64,000 bases of DNA from positions 9,139 through 73,138 of the forward strand of contig JBEKBO010000009.1 of the NCBI GenBank assembly GCA_050015355.1. The letters run 5' to 3'. Made by a program: the position numbers and the translations under genes. The first letter of the stretch is position 1; each line of letters begins with the position of its first letter. Below the pieces are notes generated by a model, which was not told the origin of the DNA, did not search any database, and worked only from the letters and a program-made list of their open reading frames with translations. The stretch comes from CAWBRT01 sp050015355 (lineage in GTDB: Bacteria; Acidobacteriota; Terriglobia; Terriglobales; Acidobacteriaceae). Shown piece after piece: positions 9,100-18,213 of the stretch.

Positions 9100-9178
9100 G
9101 AAAAAGGCTCGTACACGCCGCTGCGCTGATTGTCGTCGTAGTCTGGCGTTCGGGGCTCCATTCACCGGCAGTGCAGCC

Positions 9179-10564
9179 CTACTCTTCGTCTTCCGGCTCA
9201 ACCTGCTCCACGCGAGCCGTAAAGCCTCCGCGGGCCACGCGCCCGCGCACCTGCTGTCCGGGGGAAAGCTGCCCGCTGCGCGTAACCAGGTTGCCCTGCT
9301 CGTCAAACACCAGGGCGTAGCCGCGCTCCAGAATGCCGAGCGGCGAGAGCGCCTGCAACTGGCTTCCGAGGTGCTGGAGTTTCGCCGTCCGATTCTCCAT
9401 CAGATGGCGCATCGCATTACCGAGCGCCGTAACTCGAACCGCGAGTTCGCGACGCATGGCGCTCAAGCGGTTTTGCAGCTCCTGGTGCCGCAGCCGGGCG
9501 CCGGCAACGTCAAGACGCCGGTGGAAAGCGCGTATCTGCTTTTGCTGAGCAGACGCCAAGCGAAAAGCCAGTTCGTCAACCCGCTGCTGACGGCGTGCGA
9601 TGAGCTCCTGCATGCGGGCGAAGGCCATGCTCTGGGCCAGCAGCATGAGCCGCTGCCGCGCCGTGAGCAACTGGAAGCGAGCCCCGCGTCCGAGACGCGT
9701 GTGCAAACCGGCAAGCCGCTCCTGCAATTCATGCTTGGAGCGTACGACCAGTTCCGCCGCGGCCGAGGGTGTCGGCGCCCGCAAATCGGCCACGAAGTCG
9801 CAAATCGTGAAGTCGGTCTCGTGGCCGACGGCCGAGATCACCGGTAAAGTGCTTTCGGCGATGGCGCGCGCCAGCGATTCGTCGTTGAATGCGGCCAGGT
9901 CCTCGACCGACCCGCCGCCCCGGGCAATGATGATGACATCAGCCTGCCGGCTGCGGTTGAAGTGGCGCACCCCGGCCGCGACCTCGCGTGGCGCGGCCTC
10001 GCCCTGTACCTGTGCGGGGTAAATCAGCACGTCGACCGACTCGTGACGGCGGCGCAGGATGTTGAGAATATCCTGAATGGCGGCCCCGTGCGGCGAGGTT
10101 ACGATGCCGATGCGACGCGGCAGCACGGGGATCGTTTTTTTGCGCCCACTGTCGAACAAGCCCTCGGCGGCGAGCTTCTTTTTGAGCTGCTCGAAGGCGA
10201 CCTGGAGGGTGCCAACTCCCACCGGCTCAAGAAACTCGCCAATCATCTGCAACTCGCCCCGGCCTTCGTAGATGCTGAGGCGTCCGCGGGCGATTACACT
10301 CAAGCCGTTCTCCGGCTTGAAGCGCAATAGGCGCGCCTGCATGCGAAAAATCACGATGCGAAGCTGGGCCTCGCCATCGTTGAGCGTGAAGTAGAGATGA
10401 CCGGAGCCGGCCGGACGCAGGTTGGAAATCTCGCCCTCGACCCAGACGTCCGTATACTCGCGCTCCAGGCGCGTGCGCAGTGTCGAGATGAGTTCGCCGA
10501 CCTTCCAGATGTGGCGCTCGGGAAGCGACTGAAAGTCGAAGGCGAATTGCGAGGGTTCACTCAT
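9179..10564 (-). CDS. xseA: Exodeoxyribonuclease VII large subunit
   Basis: 461-residue large subunit of exonuclease VII, which degrades single-stranded DNA. The N-terminal OB-fold domain (about residues 20-115) contains VEGEISNLRPAGSGHLYFTL. The catalytic domain follows with IGIVTSPHGAAIQDIL, VDVLIYPAQVQGE, IIARGGGSVEDLAAFNDE and SAVGHETDFTICDFVADLRAPTPSAAAE-type motifs (read in two parts), then a long helical coiled-coil region. The frame extends 111 codons further upstream, but that stretch overlaps the next gene and lacks family similarity; MSEPSQFAFDF at 10564 is the natural start. The small subunit xseB is not adjacent. Confidence 0.95.
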   Translation of the reverse strand: MSEPSQFAFDFQSLPERHIWKVGELISTLRTRLEREYTDVWVEGEISNLRPAGSGHLYFTLNDGEAQLRIVIFRMQARLLRFKPENGLSVIARGRLSIYEGRGELQMIGEFLEPVGVGTLQVAFEQLKKKLAAEGLFDSGRKKTIPVLPRRIGIVTSPHGAAIQDILNILRRRHESVDVLIYPAQVQGEAAPREVAAGVRHFNRSRQADVIIIARGGGSVEDLAAFNDESLARAIAESTLPVISAVGHETDFTICDFVADLRAPTPSAAAELVVRSKHELQERLAGLHTRLGRGARFQLLTARQRLMLLAQSMAFARMQELIARRQQRVDELAFRLASAQQKQIRAFHRRLDVAGARLRHQELQNRLSAMRRELAVRVTALGNAMRHLMENRTAKLQHLGSQLQALSPLGILERGYALVFDEQGNLVTRSGQLSPGQQVRGRVARGGFTARVEQVEPEDEE

Positions 10565-10684
10565 GGCCGGATTTCCGCATGGCCGACAGGCCGAGTGTAA
10601 CTCAATGGGGCGCAACCGGGCAGGCACCCCCATGCCGCGAGGTCCAACTTGCGCGCCAGCGGCGTGGGCTGCTAACTTGCTGCT

Positions 10685-11398
10685 GTGGATCATAGCTGCA
10701 AAAAATGCGGCGCAACGGTGGAAGATGGGATACCCTTCTGCCCCAACTGCGGCGCCCCGCAAATACGCGTAGCCATCGCCCGCGAGGAGCCTGACACCCA
10801 ACCACTGGCCGGCACGTCCGGCGATGAGCAGCCCGCGGCGGAAGCCAGCCCGGCGCAGCGCGCGAACACCGTGTTCAGCCAGACCGAGGCCGCTCAATCA
10901 GCCAAATATGAGCGCCGCGTCGTGATCTTTTCCGCACTGGCAGCCGGGTTCGCCGCCGGAATTGGCAGCCTGGTTCCGTTCGTGCCCTTTATTACGCTGT
11001 GCATGGTGGCCGCCGGGGGAATCGCCATCACGCTTTACAAGCGCCGGATGCCTTATGTCTCCGTGCCCGCCCGCCGCGGCTTTCGCATCGGGGCGTTGGC
11101 CGGTTTCTTTGGCTTCCTGCTCAACGCCGCCATGAGCGTCTTCGGCATGTTCAACGCCGAGAACCGCGTGGCTCTGCGCGACGCCATGCAGGAGCGGCTC
11201 AAAGAAGCCCTGTCGGTCAATTCCGATCCATCGGCGCAGCAGATGGTGAAGAACCTCGGCGACATGGTCTCCACCCCCGGCGGATTGGCCGCCGTGTTTG
11301 CTTTCTCGCTGTGTCTCTTTGGCTTGCTCTTTGTCTTCCTGAGCGGCATTGGGGGCGCAATCGGCGCAGCCTTGTTCGGCAAGAAGATGCAACGCTGA
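10685..11398 (+). CDS. Zinc-ribbon membrane protein of unknown function
   Basis: 237-residue protein. It starts with a zinc ribbon, CKKCGATVEDGIPFCPNCG (residues 5-23), followed by a polar linker of about 50 residues. Two closely spaced hydrophobic helices (about 85-118), a third (about 135-155) and a C-terminal helix (about 205-230, Gly-rich LFGLLFVFLSGIGGAIGAAL) then follow. Between the last two lies a soluble, helical segment. Such zinc-ribbon plus membrane-helix proteins are common in Acidobacteriota and have no assigned role. It diverges from xseA with about 120 bases between, so the two may share a control region. Confidence 0.75.
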   Translation: MDHSCKKCGATVEDGIPFCPNCGAPQIRVAIAREEPDTQPLAGTSGDEQPAAEASPAQRANTVFSQTEAAQSAKYERRVVIFSALAAGFAAGIGSLVPFVPFITLCMVAAGGIAITLYKRRMPYVSVPARRGFRIGALAGFFGFLLNAAMSVFGMFNAENRVALRDAMQERLKEALSVNSDPSAQQMVKNLGDMVSTPGGLAAVFAFSLCLFGLLFVFLSGIGGAIGAALFGKKMQR

Positions 11399-11399
11399 G

Positions 11400-11519
11400 C
11401 AGGCTGCTGAAGAACTCGTGCAGTGTCATCCCGAGGTCGCGCCGGTTTTGCGCGACCGAGGGATCTGCTTTGCTTTCAGCGTGCGCAAAAGCAGATCCCT
11501 CGCTGCGCTCGGGATGACG
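11400..11519. repeat. Family D long palindrome, copy D1
   Basis: A hairpin of about 110 bases. Outer arms GTCATCCCGAG/CTCGGGATGAC and inner arms AGGGATCTGCTTT/AAAGCAGATCCCT pair perfectly. The same element recurs in inverted orientation at 42274-42404, including the flanking GCAGGCTGCTGAA. It follows the zinc-ribbon protein gene. Confidence 0.8.
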
Positions 11520-11588
11520 CCTCTGGATTTATCTCGCCGAGCGGCTACATCAATAATTTGGGAATTGTCCTGAGGTCAGAGGCCAGAC

Positions 11589-11617
11589 AAAAAAGCCCTC
11601 CCCCTCGGGGGAAGGCT
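11589..11617 (-). terminator. Rho-independent terminator after glyA
   Basis: Read on the minus strand, a GC-rich stem (AGCCTTCCCCC with GGGGGAGGGCT) is followed by TTTTTTGTC. It lies about 25 bases beyond the glyA stop and would end the rpiB-TAXI-glyA transcript. Confidence 0.8.
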
Positions 11618-11641
11618 CCGCTCTGCAACACCCTCCGATCG

Positions 11642-12934
11642 TCAGGCCTTGACTGCCAGCTCCGCGACGTGGCGCCGCCGGCGCTCCAAGTACAACGGAA
11701 AAGCCTCGGCCATCTCGTAAACCTGGCGTCGGATACGTCCCAGAATGTCGGCGCTGGTCCGGTTGTTGAGCGCTTTGGCAATCCAGTGGCCGATCTGCCG
11801 CATTTCCTTTTCTTTCATGCCGCGCGTGGTGAGCGCCGGCGTGCCGACGCGGATGCCGCTTGGCTTCATCGGCGGGTTGGTGTCAAACGGGATCGCATTC
11901 TTGTTCACCGTGATTCCGGCTTCGCCCAGTGCCTTTTCGGCTTCGCTGCCGAACATGCCCTTGCTGAAGACGTCGATCAGCATCAGGTGCGTGTCGGTTC
12001 CGCCGGAGATGATGCGGAATCCCTCGGCCGCCAGCGTCTCGGCCATGACCTGCGCGTTCACCACGATCTGCTTGGCGTAGGCCTTGAAATTGGGCTCCAT
12101 CGCTTCCTTGAAGCAGACGGCCTTGGCCGCAATGATGTGCACCAGCGGTCCGCCCTGCGCGCCGGGGAAGACGCTCCGGTCGATACTGGCTCCCATGGCT
12201 GCATTCGCCAGGATCAGCCCGGCGCGGGGGCCGCGCAGCGTTTTGTGCGTGGTCGAAGTGACGATCTGGGCGTGCGGCACAGGCGAGGGATGCACGCCTC
12301 CGGCGACCAGGCCGGCAAAGTGCGCCATGTCAACCAGGTAAACGGCTCCGACCTGATCGGCAATCTGCCGCATGCGGGCGAAATCGATGATGCGCGGGTA
12401 GGCCGACCCGCCGCCGATGATCAGCTTAGGCCGCTCGCGCTCGGCGATTTTTTGCAGCTCGTCGTAGTCGATGGTCTCGGTCTCGCGCGAGACCCCGTAG
12501 GAGACGATGTGGTAGGTCTTGCCCGAGAAGCTGAGCTTGTGGCCGTGCGTCAGGTGGCCGCCGTGGGCGAGGTCGAGCCCCATTACGGTGTCGCCCGGCT
12601 GCACCACCGCGGCATAGGCCTCCATGTTGGCCGAGGAACCCGAGTGCGGTTGCACGTTGGCATACTCGGCGCCGAATAGCTGCTTGGCGCGTTCGCGGGC
12701 GAGATTCTCGACCACGTCGGTGAACTCGCAGCCTCCGTAGTAGCGCTTCCCGGGGTATCCCTCGGCGTATTTATTGGTGAAAACCGAACCCGCCGCTTCC
12801 AGCACGGCTTCGCTGACAAAGTTCTCCGAAGCAATCAGCTCCAGGCCTTCGTGCTGGCGGGCTTCTTCGTTAGCGATCGCTTGCGCAATCTCGGGATCGA
12901 CTTCACTCAGTTGGCGCGACATCGGGTCGTTCAT
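11642..12934 (-). CDS. glyA: Serine hydroxymethyltransferase
   Basis: 430-residue PLP enzyme interconverting serine plus tetrahydrofolate with glycine plus methylene-tetrahydrofolate, the main one-carbon source. Visible are GLELIASENFVSEAV, YAEGYPGKRYYGGCE, PHSGSSANMEAY, the PLP lysine in TSTTHKTLRGPRAG, and GIRVGTPALTTRGM. The frame could start at 12991, but the ATG at 12934 (MNDPMSRQLS) has AAGGAG nine bases upstream, so that start is used. It is the last gene of the minus-strand run rpiB, TAXI protein, glyA, about 100 bases after the TAXI gene, and ends at a good terminator. Confidence 0.96.
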   Translation of the reverse strand: MNDPMSRQLSEVDPEIAQAIANEEARQHEGLELIASENFVSEAVLEAAGSVFTNKYAEGYPGKRYYGGCEFTDVVENLARERAKQLFGAEYANVQPHSGSSANMEAYAAVVQPGDTVMGLDLAHGGHLTHGHKLSFSGKTYHIVSYGVSRETETIDYDELQKIAERERPKLIIGGGSAYPRIIDFARMRQIADQVGAVYLVDMAHFAGLVAGGVHPSPVPHAQIVTSTTHKTLRGPRAGLILANAAMGASIDRSVFPGAQGGPLVHIIAAKAVCFKEAMEPNFKAYAKQIVVNAQVMAETLAAEGFRIISGGTDTHLMLIDVFSKGMFGSEAEKALGEAGITVNKNAIPFDTNPPMKPSGIRVGTPALTTRGMKEKEMRQIGHWIAKALNNRTSADILGRIRRQVYEMAEAFPLYLERRRRHVAELAVKA

Positions 12935-13037
12935 GAGGGCAGACTCCTTCATCGGAATACCTACTTTACCCCTTCGGCGGGGTGTAGCCAAGCAAGTCCG
13001 CTCGCGGACGCGAGGTCAATTCCGCAGGCGCCCGGAG

Positions 13038-14024
13038 CTACTTCAGCAACCCGATCTCACGGAGGTAGCGCAATACGCCCGGGTGGATTGACTCACGGCT
13101 CGGAGCCGCGGCAACCGTATGGGCGCTGGTTGTCTCCCCGGCCTGTGGCAGACGGCCCGCCATTGCCGCTTCGCCGCGATGCAGGGCACGAGCAATGAGG
13201 TAGGCAATCTCGTCCGGCAGGTCGGGCCGCGCCAGCACAAAGCTCCAGGAACCTACCGACTCGATGGCCGCGCCCTGCCCGGGAAAGCTCCCGGCGGGGA
13301 CCGTCAATCGCCGCAGAAAGGGATGTTTCACCAAAATGCTCGCCATCTCCCGCGCGTCGGGAGCGATGAAACGAGCACCGGGTTGCGACTTGGCGACCGC
13401 CAGGAATCCCGGCCAGCCCAGTCCGCCGCCCCACAGGGCCGCCGCGCGCCCATCCGCAACCATCGCTGGGCCGTCACCGGCCCGGTCAAGGTAGATGGCC
13501 TTGAAGTCGCGATCCTGGTCGAGGCCGATGCCGTCTAGCACGTAGCGCGAAAGGATCACCAGCCCTGACCCACTCGCCCCGAACGCGACTGGCTTGCCAA
13601 CGAGATCGCGGATGGTGTGATAAGGGCTGTCGGCACGCACGACGAACATCCCAGCGGCGGAATACATGGCCGTTATGATCTTGAGCCCGCTGGGCTGGCG
13701 GTCGTCACCGGTCAGGGCCTCTTGAACCACCTCGCCCTGCACCAACGCGATATCGACCTGCCCGGCTTTCAGCAGGGGAACGTTTTCGGTGCTGCCCTTG
13801 GTGTTGCGGCATCGCACCTCGAGCGAAGGGGCAAACTCGTTCACAGTTGCGGCAAAAGCTTCGCCGTAAACCGGGAAGCCGCCCCCGGGCGTGGCGGTCG
13901 CCAGGCTGACGGTTTGCCGGGAAGCCGCAGCCTGCTGCGCGACGAGAAACCCCGAGCCGGCAACGAGCAGGGCAAGTGCAGCCGCAAGAACAGCTACTAG
14001 AGGACGGCAGCGCATGGATGGCAT
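13038..14024 (-). CDS. TAXI-family TRAP solute-binding protein
   Basis: 328-residue periplasmic binding protein of the TAXI type. The N-terminal signal peptide covers about residues 1-30 (LVAVLAAALALLVAGSGFL, AQQAAA). Mature-domain landmarks are SLATATPGGGFPVYGEAF, NTKGSTENVPLLKAGQVDIALVQG (in two parts), YHTIRDLVGKPVAFGASGSG, and a C-terminal helix with SIHPGVLRYLREIGLL. TAXI proteins normally feed a TRAP DctM-type permease, often the fused 4TM-12TM form. None is adjacent here; the neighbours are rpiB and glyA. The ligand is unknown. Confidence 0.85.
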   Translation of the reverse strand: MPSMRCRPLVAVLAAALALLVAGSGFLVAQQAAASRQTVSLATATPGGGFPVYGEAFAATVNEFAPSLEVRCRNTKGSTENVPLLKAGQVDIALVQGEVVQEALTGDDRQPSGLKIITAMYSAAGMFVVRADSPYHTIRDLVGKPVAFGASGSGLVILSRYVLDGIGLDQDRDFKAIYLDRAGDGPAMVADGRAAALWGGGLGWPGFLAVAKSQPGARFIAPDAREMASILVKHPFLRRLTVPAGSFPGQGAAIESVGSWSFVLARPDLPDEIAYLIARALHRGEAAMAGRLPQAGETTSAHTVAAAPSRESIHPGVLRYLREIGLLK

Positions 14025-14059
14025 GATCTTTTCTCCACGGATGCGAACGTGGTCGCCTG

Positions 14060-14530
14060 TTACACGGCTTCGGGTGTTTCCTCGAACGGCTTTGGCGTTT
14101 CCAACCCGGCCAGTTTCTCGAGCCGCTGCTGGTGCCGGCCGCCCGCGAAGGGCGTATGCAGCCAGACATCGACGATCAACACGGCCTGCTCTTCAGTAAG
14201 AATGCGCGCGCCCATGGTCAGCACGTTGAGGTCGTTATGCTCCCGTGACATCCGCGCCTCGTATTCGCTGGTGATGTTGGCGGCGCGAATCCCCGGAGTC
14301 TTGTTGGCGGCTATCGCCATCCCAATGCCGCTGCCACAGACGAGAACGCCGCGCTGCGCCGCGCCGGAGGCGACGCGGCAGGCGACCGCGTGAGCAAAGT
14401 CCGGGTAGTCGCAGGAGTCGCTGGAGTCCGTGCCGCAGTCGTCGACGGCATGGCCCAGGCGCTCAAGGTGGAACTTGAGTTTTTCTTTCAGTTCGTAACC
14501 GGCGTGATCGGCACCCACCGCGATTCGCAT
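14060..14530 (-). CDS. rpiB: Ribose-5-phosphate isomerase B
   Basis: 156-residue RpiB/LacA-family isomerase interconverting ribose-5-phosphate and ribulose-5-phosphate in the pentose phosphate pathway. Typical motifs are MRIAVGADHAGYELKEKL, the catalytic-cysteine loop GVLVCGSGIGMAIAANK, and HNDLNVLTMGARI. Length fits the family (about 145-160). It is the first gene of the run rpiB, TAXI protein, glyA; a 35-base gap separates it from the TAXI gene. The 349-base gap upstream should hold its promoter, though none is obvious. Confidence 0.95.
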   Translation of the reverse strand: MRIAVGADHAGYELKEKLKFHLERLGHAVDDCGTDSSDSCDYPDFAHAVACRVASGAAQRGVLVCGSGIGMAIAANKTPGIRAANITSEYEARMSREHNDLNVLTMGARILTEEQAVLIVDVWLHTPFAGGRHQQRLEKLAGLETPKPFEETPEAV

Positions 14531-14879
14531 AAGGGGATTTTACCTTGGGAAACCGTAGTTGTTGCCTGCCTGCAGTCCATAAATTTCTGCCGGAACGGCG
14601 CATCCGGAAATTGCGCAATCGGCGCTGGGAATCTGGCTCTGAAGCAAGGCCGCAAATACTTGAGCGAAGCAGGTTTGACGCTCATTTCTCCCGACTGCTA
14701 AACTCAAATCTCCGACCAGCCGGGGTTCCCACTACCGCATTGCGCGTGGTGGGGTGGAAGTGACGGTCCTGGGCAAGTGTTTCCCGGCCCGTCCACGTCA
14801 GACCGGCAGACCTGGGAAGAAGACCTGGAAAAGACCCCCAAAGGCGCACCCGTGTTGCCTGGGGCCTCGAGGACCAACC
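14531..14879. other. Intergenic region between rpiB and the TPR gene, with palindrome A2
   Basis: 349 bases between divergent genes. Bases 14722-14760 hold a degenerate family A palindrome (GGGGTTCCC arm, GCGCGTGGTGGGGT arm). The longer open frame that runs from 14754 through this region into the TPR gene has no family similarity and overlaps the palindrome. No other structure was seen. Confidence 0.55.
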
Positions 14880-15590
14880 GTGCGCTACACCCGGCAAGAA
14901 CTGAAGCAGGATAAGTTTGCAGAAACGGCGGCAGGGGCCGTCCATTGGACAGTCGCTCACCGCAAAACCATCATCAGCGGTGTGATGGCCCTGGCAGTAC
15001 TGGTGGCCGTCGGCGTTGGCATTTTCTGGTATCGCGACCACCTCCAGGCGGCGGCTGCGCAAAAACTTGGCGATGCCCTTGTTACTTATAACGCCCCCGT
15101 GCAACCCGAGGCGCCGTCCCAGGGAAATCAAATGGTGAGCTTCTCCAGCGTTGCCGACCGTGCGCTCGCCGCCAGGAAGCAGTTCTATGGAATCTCCTCA
15201 GAATACGGTTCCACGCGCGCCGGGCAGTGGGCCCACTACTTTGCGGCTCTGTGCGAAGTGGACCTTGGCAATTACGCCGTGGCCGAGGGGCAACTGAAAG
15301 ACGTTGCTAACTCCCGCGATGCGGAAGTGTCGTCGCTTGCCAAGCTCGCGCTGGCTTCCGTCTACCGCAACGAGAAGAAAGATTCGGATGCTGTCGCAGT
15401 CTACAAGGACCTGATCGATCACCCTACACTGAGTGTGCCCAAAAGCACCGCGCAACTCGGCCTGGCCGATCTCTACCAGGCGACGCAGCCCGCTGAAGCC
15501 AACAAGCTCTACGAGCAAATCGCCAAAGATGACGCCAAGGGTCCGGCGGCCCAGATCGCGGCACAACACCAAAAGGCCGCCGCGCAATAA
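14880..15590 (+). CDS. TPR-containing membrane-anchored protein (YfgM-like)
   Basis: 236-residue protein resembling YfgM/tetratricopeptide_2-like proteins. A cytoplasmic N-terminus (RYTRQELKQDKFAETAAGAV) is followed by one transmembrane helix (about residues 38-57, ISGVMALAVLVAVGVGIFW) and a periplasmic helical domain with TPR-type repeats such as YAVAEGQLKDVANS and SDAVAVYKDLIDHP. YfgM works with PpiD at the Sec translocon in E. coli; that role is only a guess here. The GTG at 14880 has GAGG about six bases upstream. A longer frame begins at 14754, but its extra 42 residues are low-complexity, overlap a repeat and are left out. Confidence 0.75.
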   Translation: MRYTRQELKQDKFAETAAGAVHWTVAHRKTIISGVMALAVLVAVGVGIFWYRDHLQAAAAQKLGDALVTYNAPVQPEAPSQGNQMVSFSSVADRALAARKQFYGISSEYGSTRAGQWAHYFAALCEVDLGNYAVAEGQLKDVANSRDAEVSSLAKLALASVYRNEKKDSDAVAVYKDLIDHPTLSVPKSTAQLGLADLYQATQPAEANKLYEQIAKDDAKGPAAQIAAQHQKAAAQ

Positions 15591-15663
15591 ACTTCAGCGG
15601 CGCTCTCTTGGGTGGAAACGTCAAGCCGGCACATGCAGTGCCGGCGGGTGACGAAGCGCGCGC

Positions 15664-16794
15664 CTACTTACATCCGTTGAATAATTTCAACCACTCATGG
15701 TCCGGCATCGGAGGCTGGCTCGCGGTGCGGATGTTTTCCCTCACGTGCGTGGGCTTCGACATGCCCGCCAGCGCTGCCAACATGCCCGGGGCCGAGCGGG
15801 CAAACTGTAGGGCGCGCTGCGCGTCGCTCTCAAGGCCGAGTTTCTCCGCCAACTGGCAGGGCAGGTGCTGCACGAGTTTTCCCTGGCAGAGCGAGGCGCT
15901 GCCGACCACGGCGAGTCCGTGCCGCCGTGCCACGTCCAGCGCCGGCAACATCCGGTGTTCAAAAGGCTGAAAGGCTGCCGCATGCGCCTCGGCCATGGCG
16001 AGGTTGAAAGGCAGTTGCAGGAAACGGAAGTGATGCGCCGCGCCACCCGCCTCGCGCGCCAGCCTGACGCACTCGGCAATGCTGACGAAAGCGCGCTCGC
16101 CTTGCGGCACGCGGAACGCATTCCATGAGGCGATGCCGTAGAGCCGGATTCTCTGCTCGGAAACGAGCCGCTCCAGCCGCTGGAATGCCGCGCCCAGTCT
16201 CGCATAGAGTTCGTCCAAAGGCACCTCGCACAGTTGCGATTCCGGGTTGTGAAGATAGAACACGTCGATGGTTTGCAGGCGCAGGTTGCGGCGCGAACGC
16301 TCGATCTGGTCCTCCAGATAATCGGGCGCGATGCAGTGCATGCCAACAAGCTCCGCGCGCTGCACGATGCCCGGGTCGATGTATTCGCGCGTAAAGTATT
16401 CGCCGGCCTCCGGCGGCACCGCCCCGTCGAAGGCCAGGTAACCGGCCTTGGTGCAGACCACCGCTTCATCGCGTTGCACAAGGCCGGCGGCAATGAGGCC
16501 GCGCAATGCCGTGCCGATGTTTCGCTCCGAGCGCTGATGGCGGTAGTTGATTGCCGTATCCAGCAGGTTGATGCCATTTTGCAGCGCAACCCAGATCGCC
16601 GTTTGATAGTTCGAGTCCATAGCGTCGTCGGGTTCGCCCAGGTAAGTGCCGAGGCCGATCGAGGAGATTGAGAGCTGCGGTTCGGCTGGAAGTCGCCGGA
16701 AATGGCCCGCCCGGTCGAGGCCGGGAAACCGGCTTCGGAACCGTGCCGAGCCTTCGCAAGTCGCAAATCCCTCAATCATGATGGCGACTAGCAT
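15664..16794 (-). CDS. Aldo/keto reductase
   Basis: 376-residue NAD(P)H-dependent aldo/keto reductase. The (beta/alpha)8 tetrad is visible: Asp in LLDTAINY, the catalytic Tyr in the same stretch, Lys in VCTKAGYL and His in VFYLHNPE. ISSIGLGTYLGEPDD marks the N-terminal strand. The C-terminus (VGSASLCQGKLV, then helical) resembles the plant/bacterial L-galactose dehydrogenase-like branch. Starts at 16794 and 16779 are both ATG and neither has a strong ribosome site. It is convergent with the TPR gene and monocistronic. The substrate is unknown. Confidence 0.85.
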   Translation of the reverse strand: MLVAIMIEGFATCEGSARFRSRFPGLDRAGHFRRLPAEPQLSISSIGLGTYLGEPDDAMDSNYQTAIWVALQNGINLLDTAINYRHQRSERNIGTALRGLIAAGLVQRDEAVVCTKAGYLAFDGAVPPEAGEYFTREYIDPGIVQRAELVGMHCIAPDYLEDQIERSRRNLRLQTIDVFYLHNPESQLCEVPLDELYARLGAAFQRLERLVSEQRIRLYGIASWNAFRVPQGERAFVSIAECVRLAREAGGAAHHFRFLQLPFNLAMAEAHAAAFQPFEHRMLPALDVARRHGLAVVGSASLCQGKLVQHLPCQLAEKLGLESDAQRALQFARSAPGMLAALAGMSKPTHVRENIRTASQPPMPDHEWLKLFNGCK

Positions 16795-17102
16795 ATCAGC
16801 GAAGCGGCACGCTTGCTCCAGGTTGCCAGAGCACGAAGGTGCGCGCCTGAGGCTTCCTTTCAGTCATTCCCTGACAGTGCGCCGGCGATGGTTGGAGTGT
16901 GCCTGTCGGCCGATGGCCACTGGTCTAAGTACCGGGATTTGGGGCCGCGCACTCCAGGTCCCCGACACGCGCCGTGGTTATGCGTGTTGGGGTAGAGGCC
17001 AACCTTGCGCGGGCCCTCGCATTCTCATAGCTCGTCACCGTTGTTCAACTTTTCTGCGCTGGGAAGCGTGTATCTGGGCGACTTTTACCGAGGAGGCACC
17101 TG
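16795..17102. other. Intergenic region with palindrome A3
   Basis: 308 bases between the divergent aldo/keto reductase and YtxH genes. Bases 16957-16993 hold a family A palindrome (GGTCCCC arm, CACGCGCCGTGGTTATGCGTG core, TTGGGGT arm; core in two parts). The last 15 bases contain GAGGAGG, the ribosome site of the YtxH gene. No further gene was seen. Confidence 0.6.
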
Positions 17103-17351
17103 ATGAAGAGTTTTCTGTTTGGCCTTGGATTGGGAATCGGACTGGGCATTCTGTTTGCCCCCATGAGCGGAGAAGCAACCCGCAACAACCTGAGTGAACG
17201 CGCCAGCGATGTGGCCAACTCAGCGCGACAGAGTTACGAGCAGGGACGGGAACGCGTGCAGCGCGGCGTGGAATCCATACGCAGCACCACCGAGCGCGCC
17301 GTGGGCCAGGCTCGCGCCAGCTTCAACGACGCCACCGGCACTAACCTATAA
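17103..17351 (+). CDS. YtxH-domain protein
   Basis: 82-residue protein of the YtxH family. A short N-terminal hydrophobic, glycine-rich helix (residues 3-20, SFLFGLGLGIGLGILFAP) is followed by the family's SGEATRNNL-type motif and an amphipathic helical tail with regularly spaced Ala, Arg and Glu. Related small proteins are often stress-induced and membrane-associated; the molecular role is unknown. GAGGAGG lies seven bases before the ATG, a strong ribosome site. It precedes the DUF177-rpmF-plsX group but is separated by over 300 bases and is probably independent. Confidence 0.8.
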   Translation: MKSFLFGLGLGIGLGILFAPMSGEATRNNLSERASDVANSARQSYEQGRERVQRGVESIRSTTERAVGQARASFNDATGTNL

Positions 17352-17664
17352 GCCCTTAACCGACCAATCCAGCGATCAACCCGGGCGCCCGGCGAGTCGT
17401 CCGTGGCCGCCCGGGCCCGTTATGCGGCAGAACGACTCGGGAATGCCCACCAGAGTGGTTGACACTCGCGAAGCGCCCCCGGTATTCTTATATCTTGCCA
17501 GAAGGGAATTTTTCCTCTAAAGGCGGTTGCAAGGTGGGCGGAGCCGGGAGTGGCTTAGGGCTCCGGTGTGGGTTCTTCGGCGGATTGCATCCGGCGGTTC
17601 CGGGAAGTGCGCTCGTTCCGAGTTCAGCCTGCAACTCTCTTCGCCTCATGCGGTTATAGACATC

Positions 17665-18213
17665 ATGCTGATCCGCGTACAAGATCTGGAACTCCGGCGT
17701 CAGGATTTTGCCGAGGAGTTGCAGCCGGGTACTATTGATTTTGGGCGAGAGCTCCAGCAGTTCGGCGTCATGAAGGTGCGCGGTCGGGCTGAATTGATCC
17801 GCGAGCACCGCGGCGGACGCGAGTATGTCGCCGACATCCGGCTGGTTGGAGAGTTGGCTGGCCGCTTCGAGGTGAGCTGTGCACGCTGTCTGGAGCCGGT
17901 TCCACAGGAGGTAAGCCGTTCGTTTGACCTGCTGTACCGTCCACTCGGCATCGACCGGCGCAAGGAAGAGGTCTCCATCAGCGAGGCCGAGACCGAAATC
18001 GGCTACTATGAAGGCGAAGGGCTGGAGTTGGAAGACGTTCTTCGCGAACAAGTTTTGTTGGCTGTCCCCATTAAAACGGTTTGCCGGATCGACTGTAAAG
18101 GTTTGTGCCCACGGTGCGGCCAGAACCTTAACGAGGGAAGCTGCACCTGCGAACCAAAGCAGGAGGAGCCGCTCTGGTACGCTCTGCGCGATTTGAAGAG
18201 CCACCTGCACTAG
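17665..18213 (+). CDS. DUF177/YceD protein
   Basis: 182-residue member of the DUF177 (YceD) family, usually encoded just before rpmF and linked with 23S rRNA accumulation. Visible are MLIRVQDLELRRQDF, a first Cys pair in FEVSCARCLEPV, and a C-terminal Cys cluster (CRIDCKGLCPRCGQN, CTCEP), which could bind zinc. The frame is open from 17527, but the first 46 residues are unlike the family; MLIR at 17665 is used although its ribosome site is weak. The gene order DUF177, rpmF, plsX is widely conserved and supports the call. Confidence 0.85.
   Translation: MLIRVQDLELRRQDFAEELQPGTIDFGRELQQFGVMKVRGRAELIREHRGGREYVADIRLVGELAGRFEVSCARCLEPVPQEVSRSFDLLYRPLGIDRRKEEVSISEAETEIGYYEGEGLELEDVLREQVLLAVPIKTVCRIDCKGLCPRCGQNLNEGSCTCEPKQEEPLWYALRDLKSHLH

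Noticed and set aside
10565..10897. 111-codon N-terminal extension of xseA.
   Set aside because: It overlaps the divergent zinc-ribbon gene and lies upstream of the family's normal N-terminus.
14754..14879. N-terminal extension of the TPR protein.
   Set aside because: Low-complexity sequence overlapping a palindrome; GTG at 14880 has a better ribosome site and gives the expected start.
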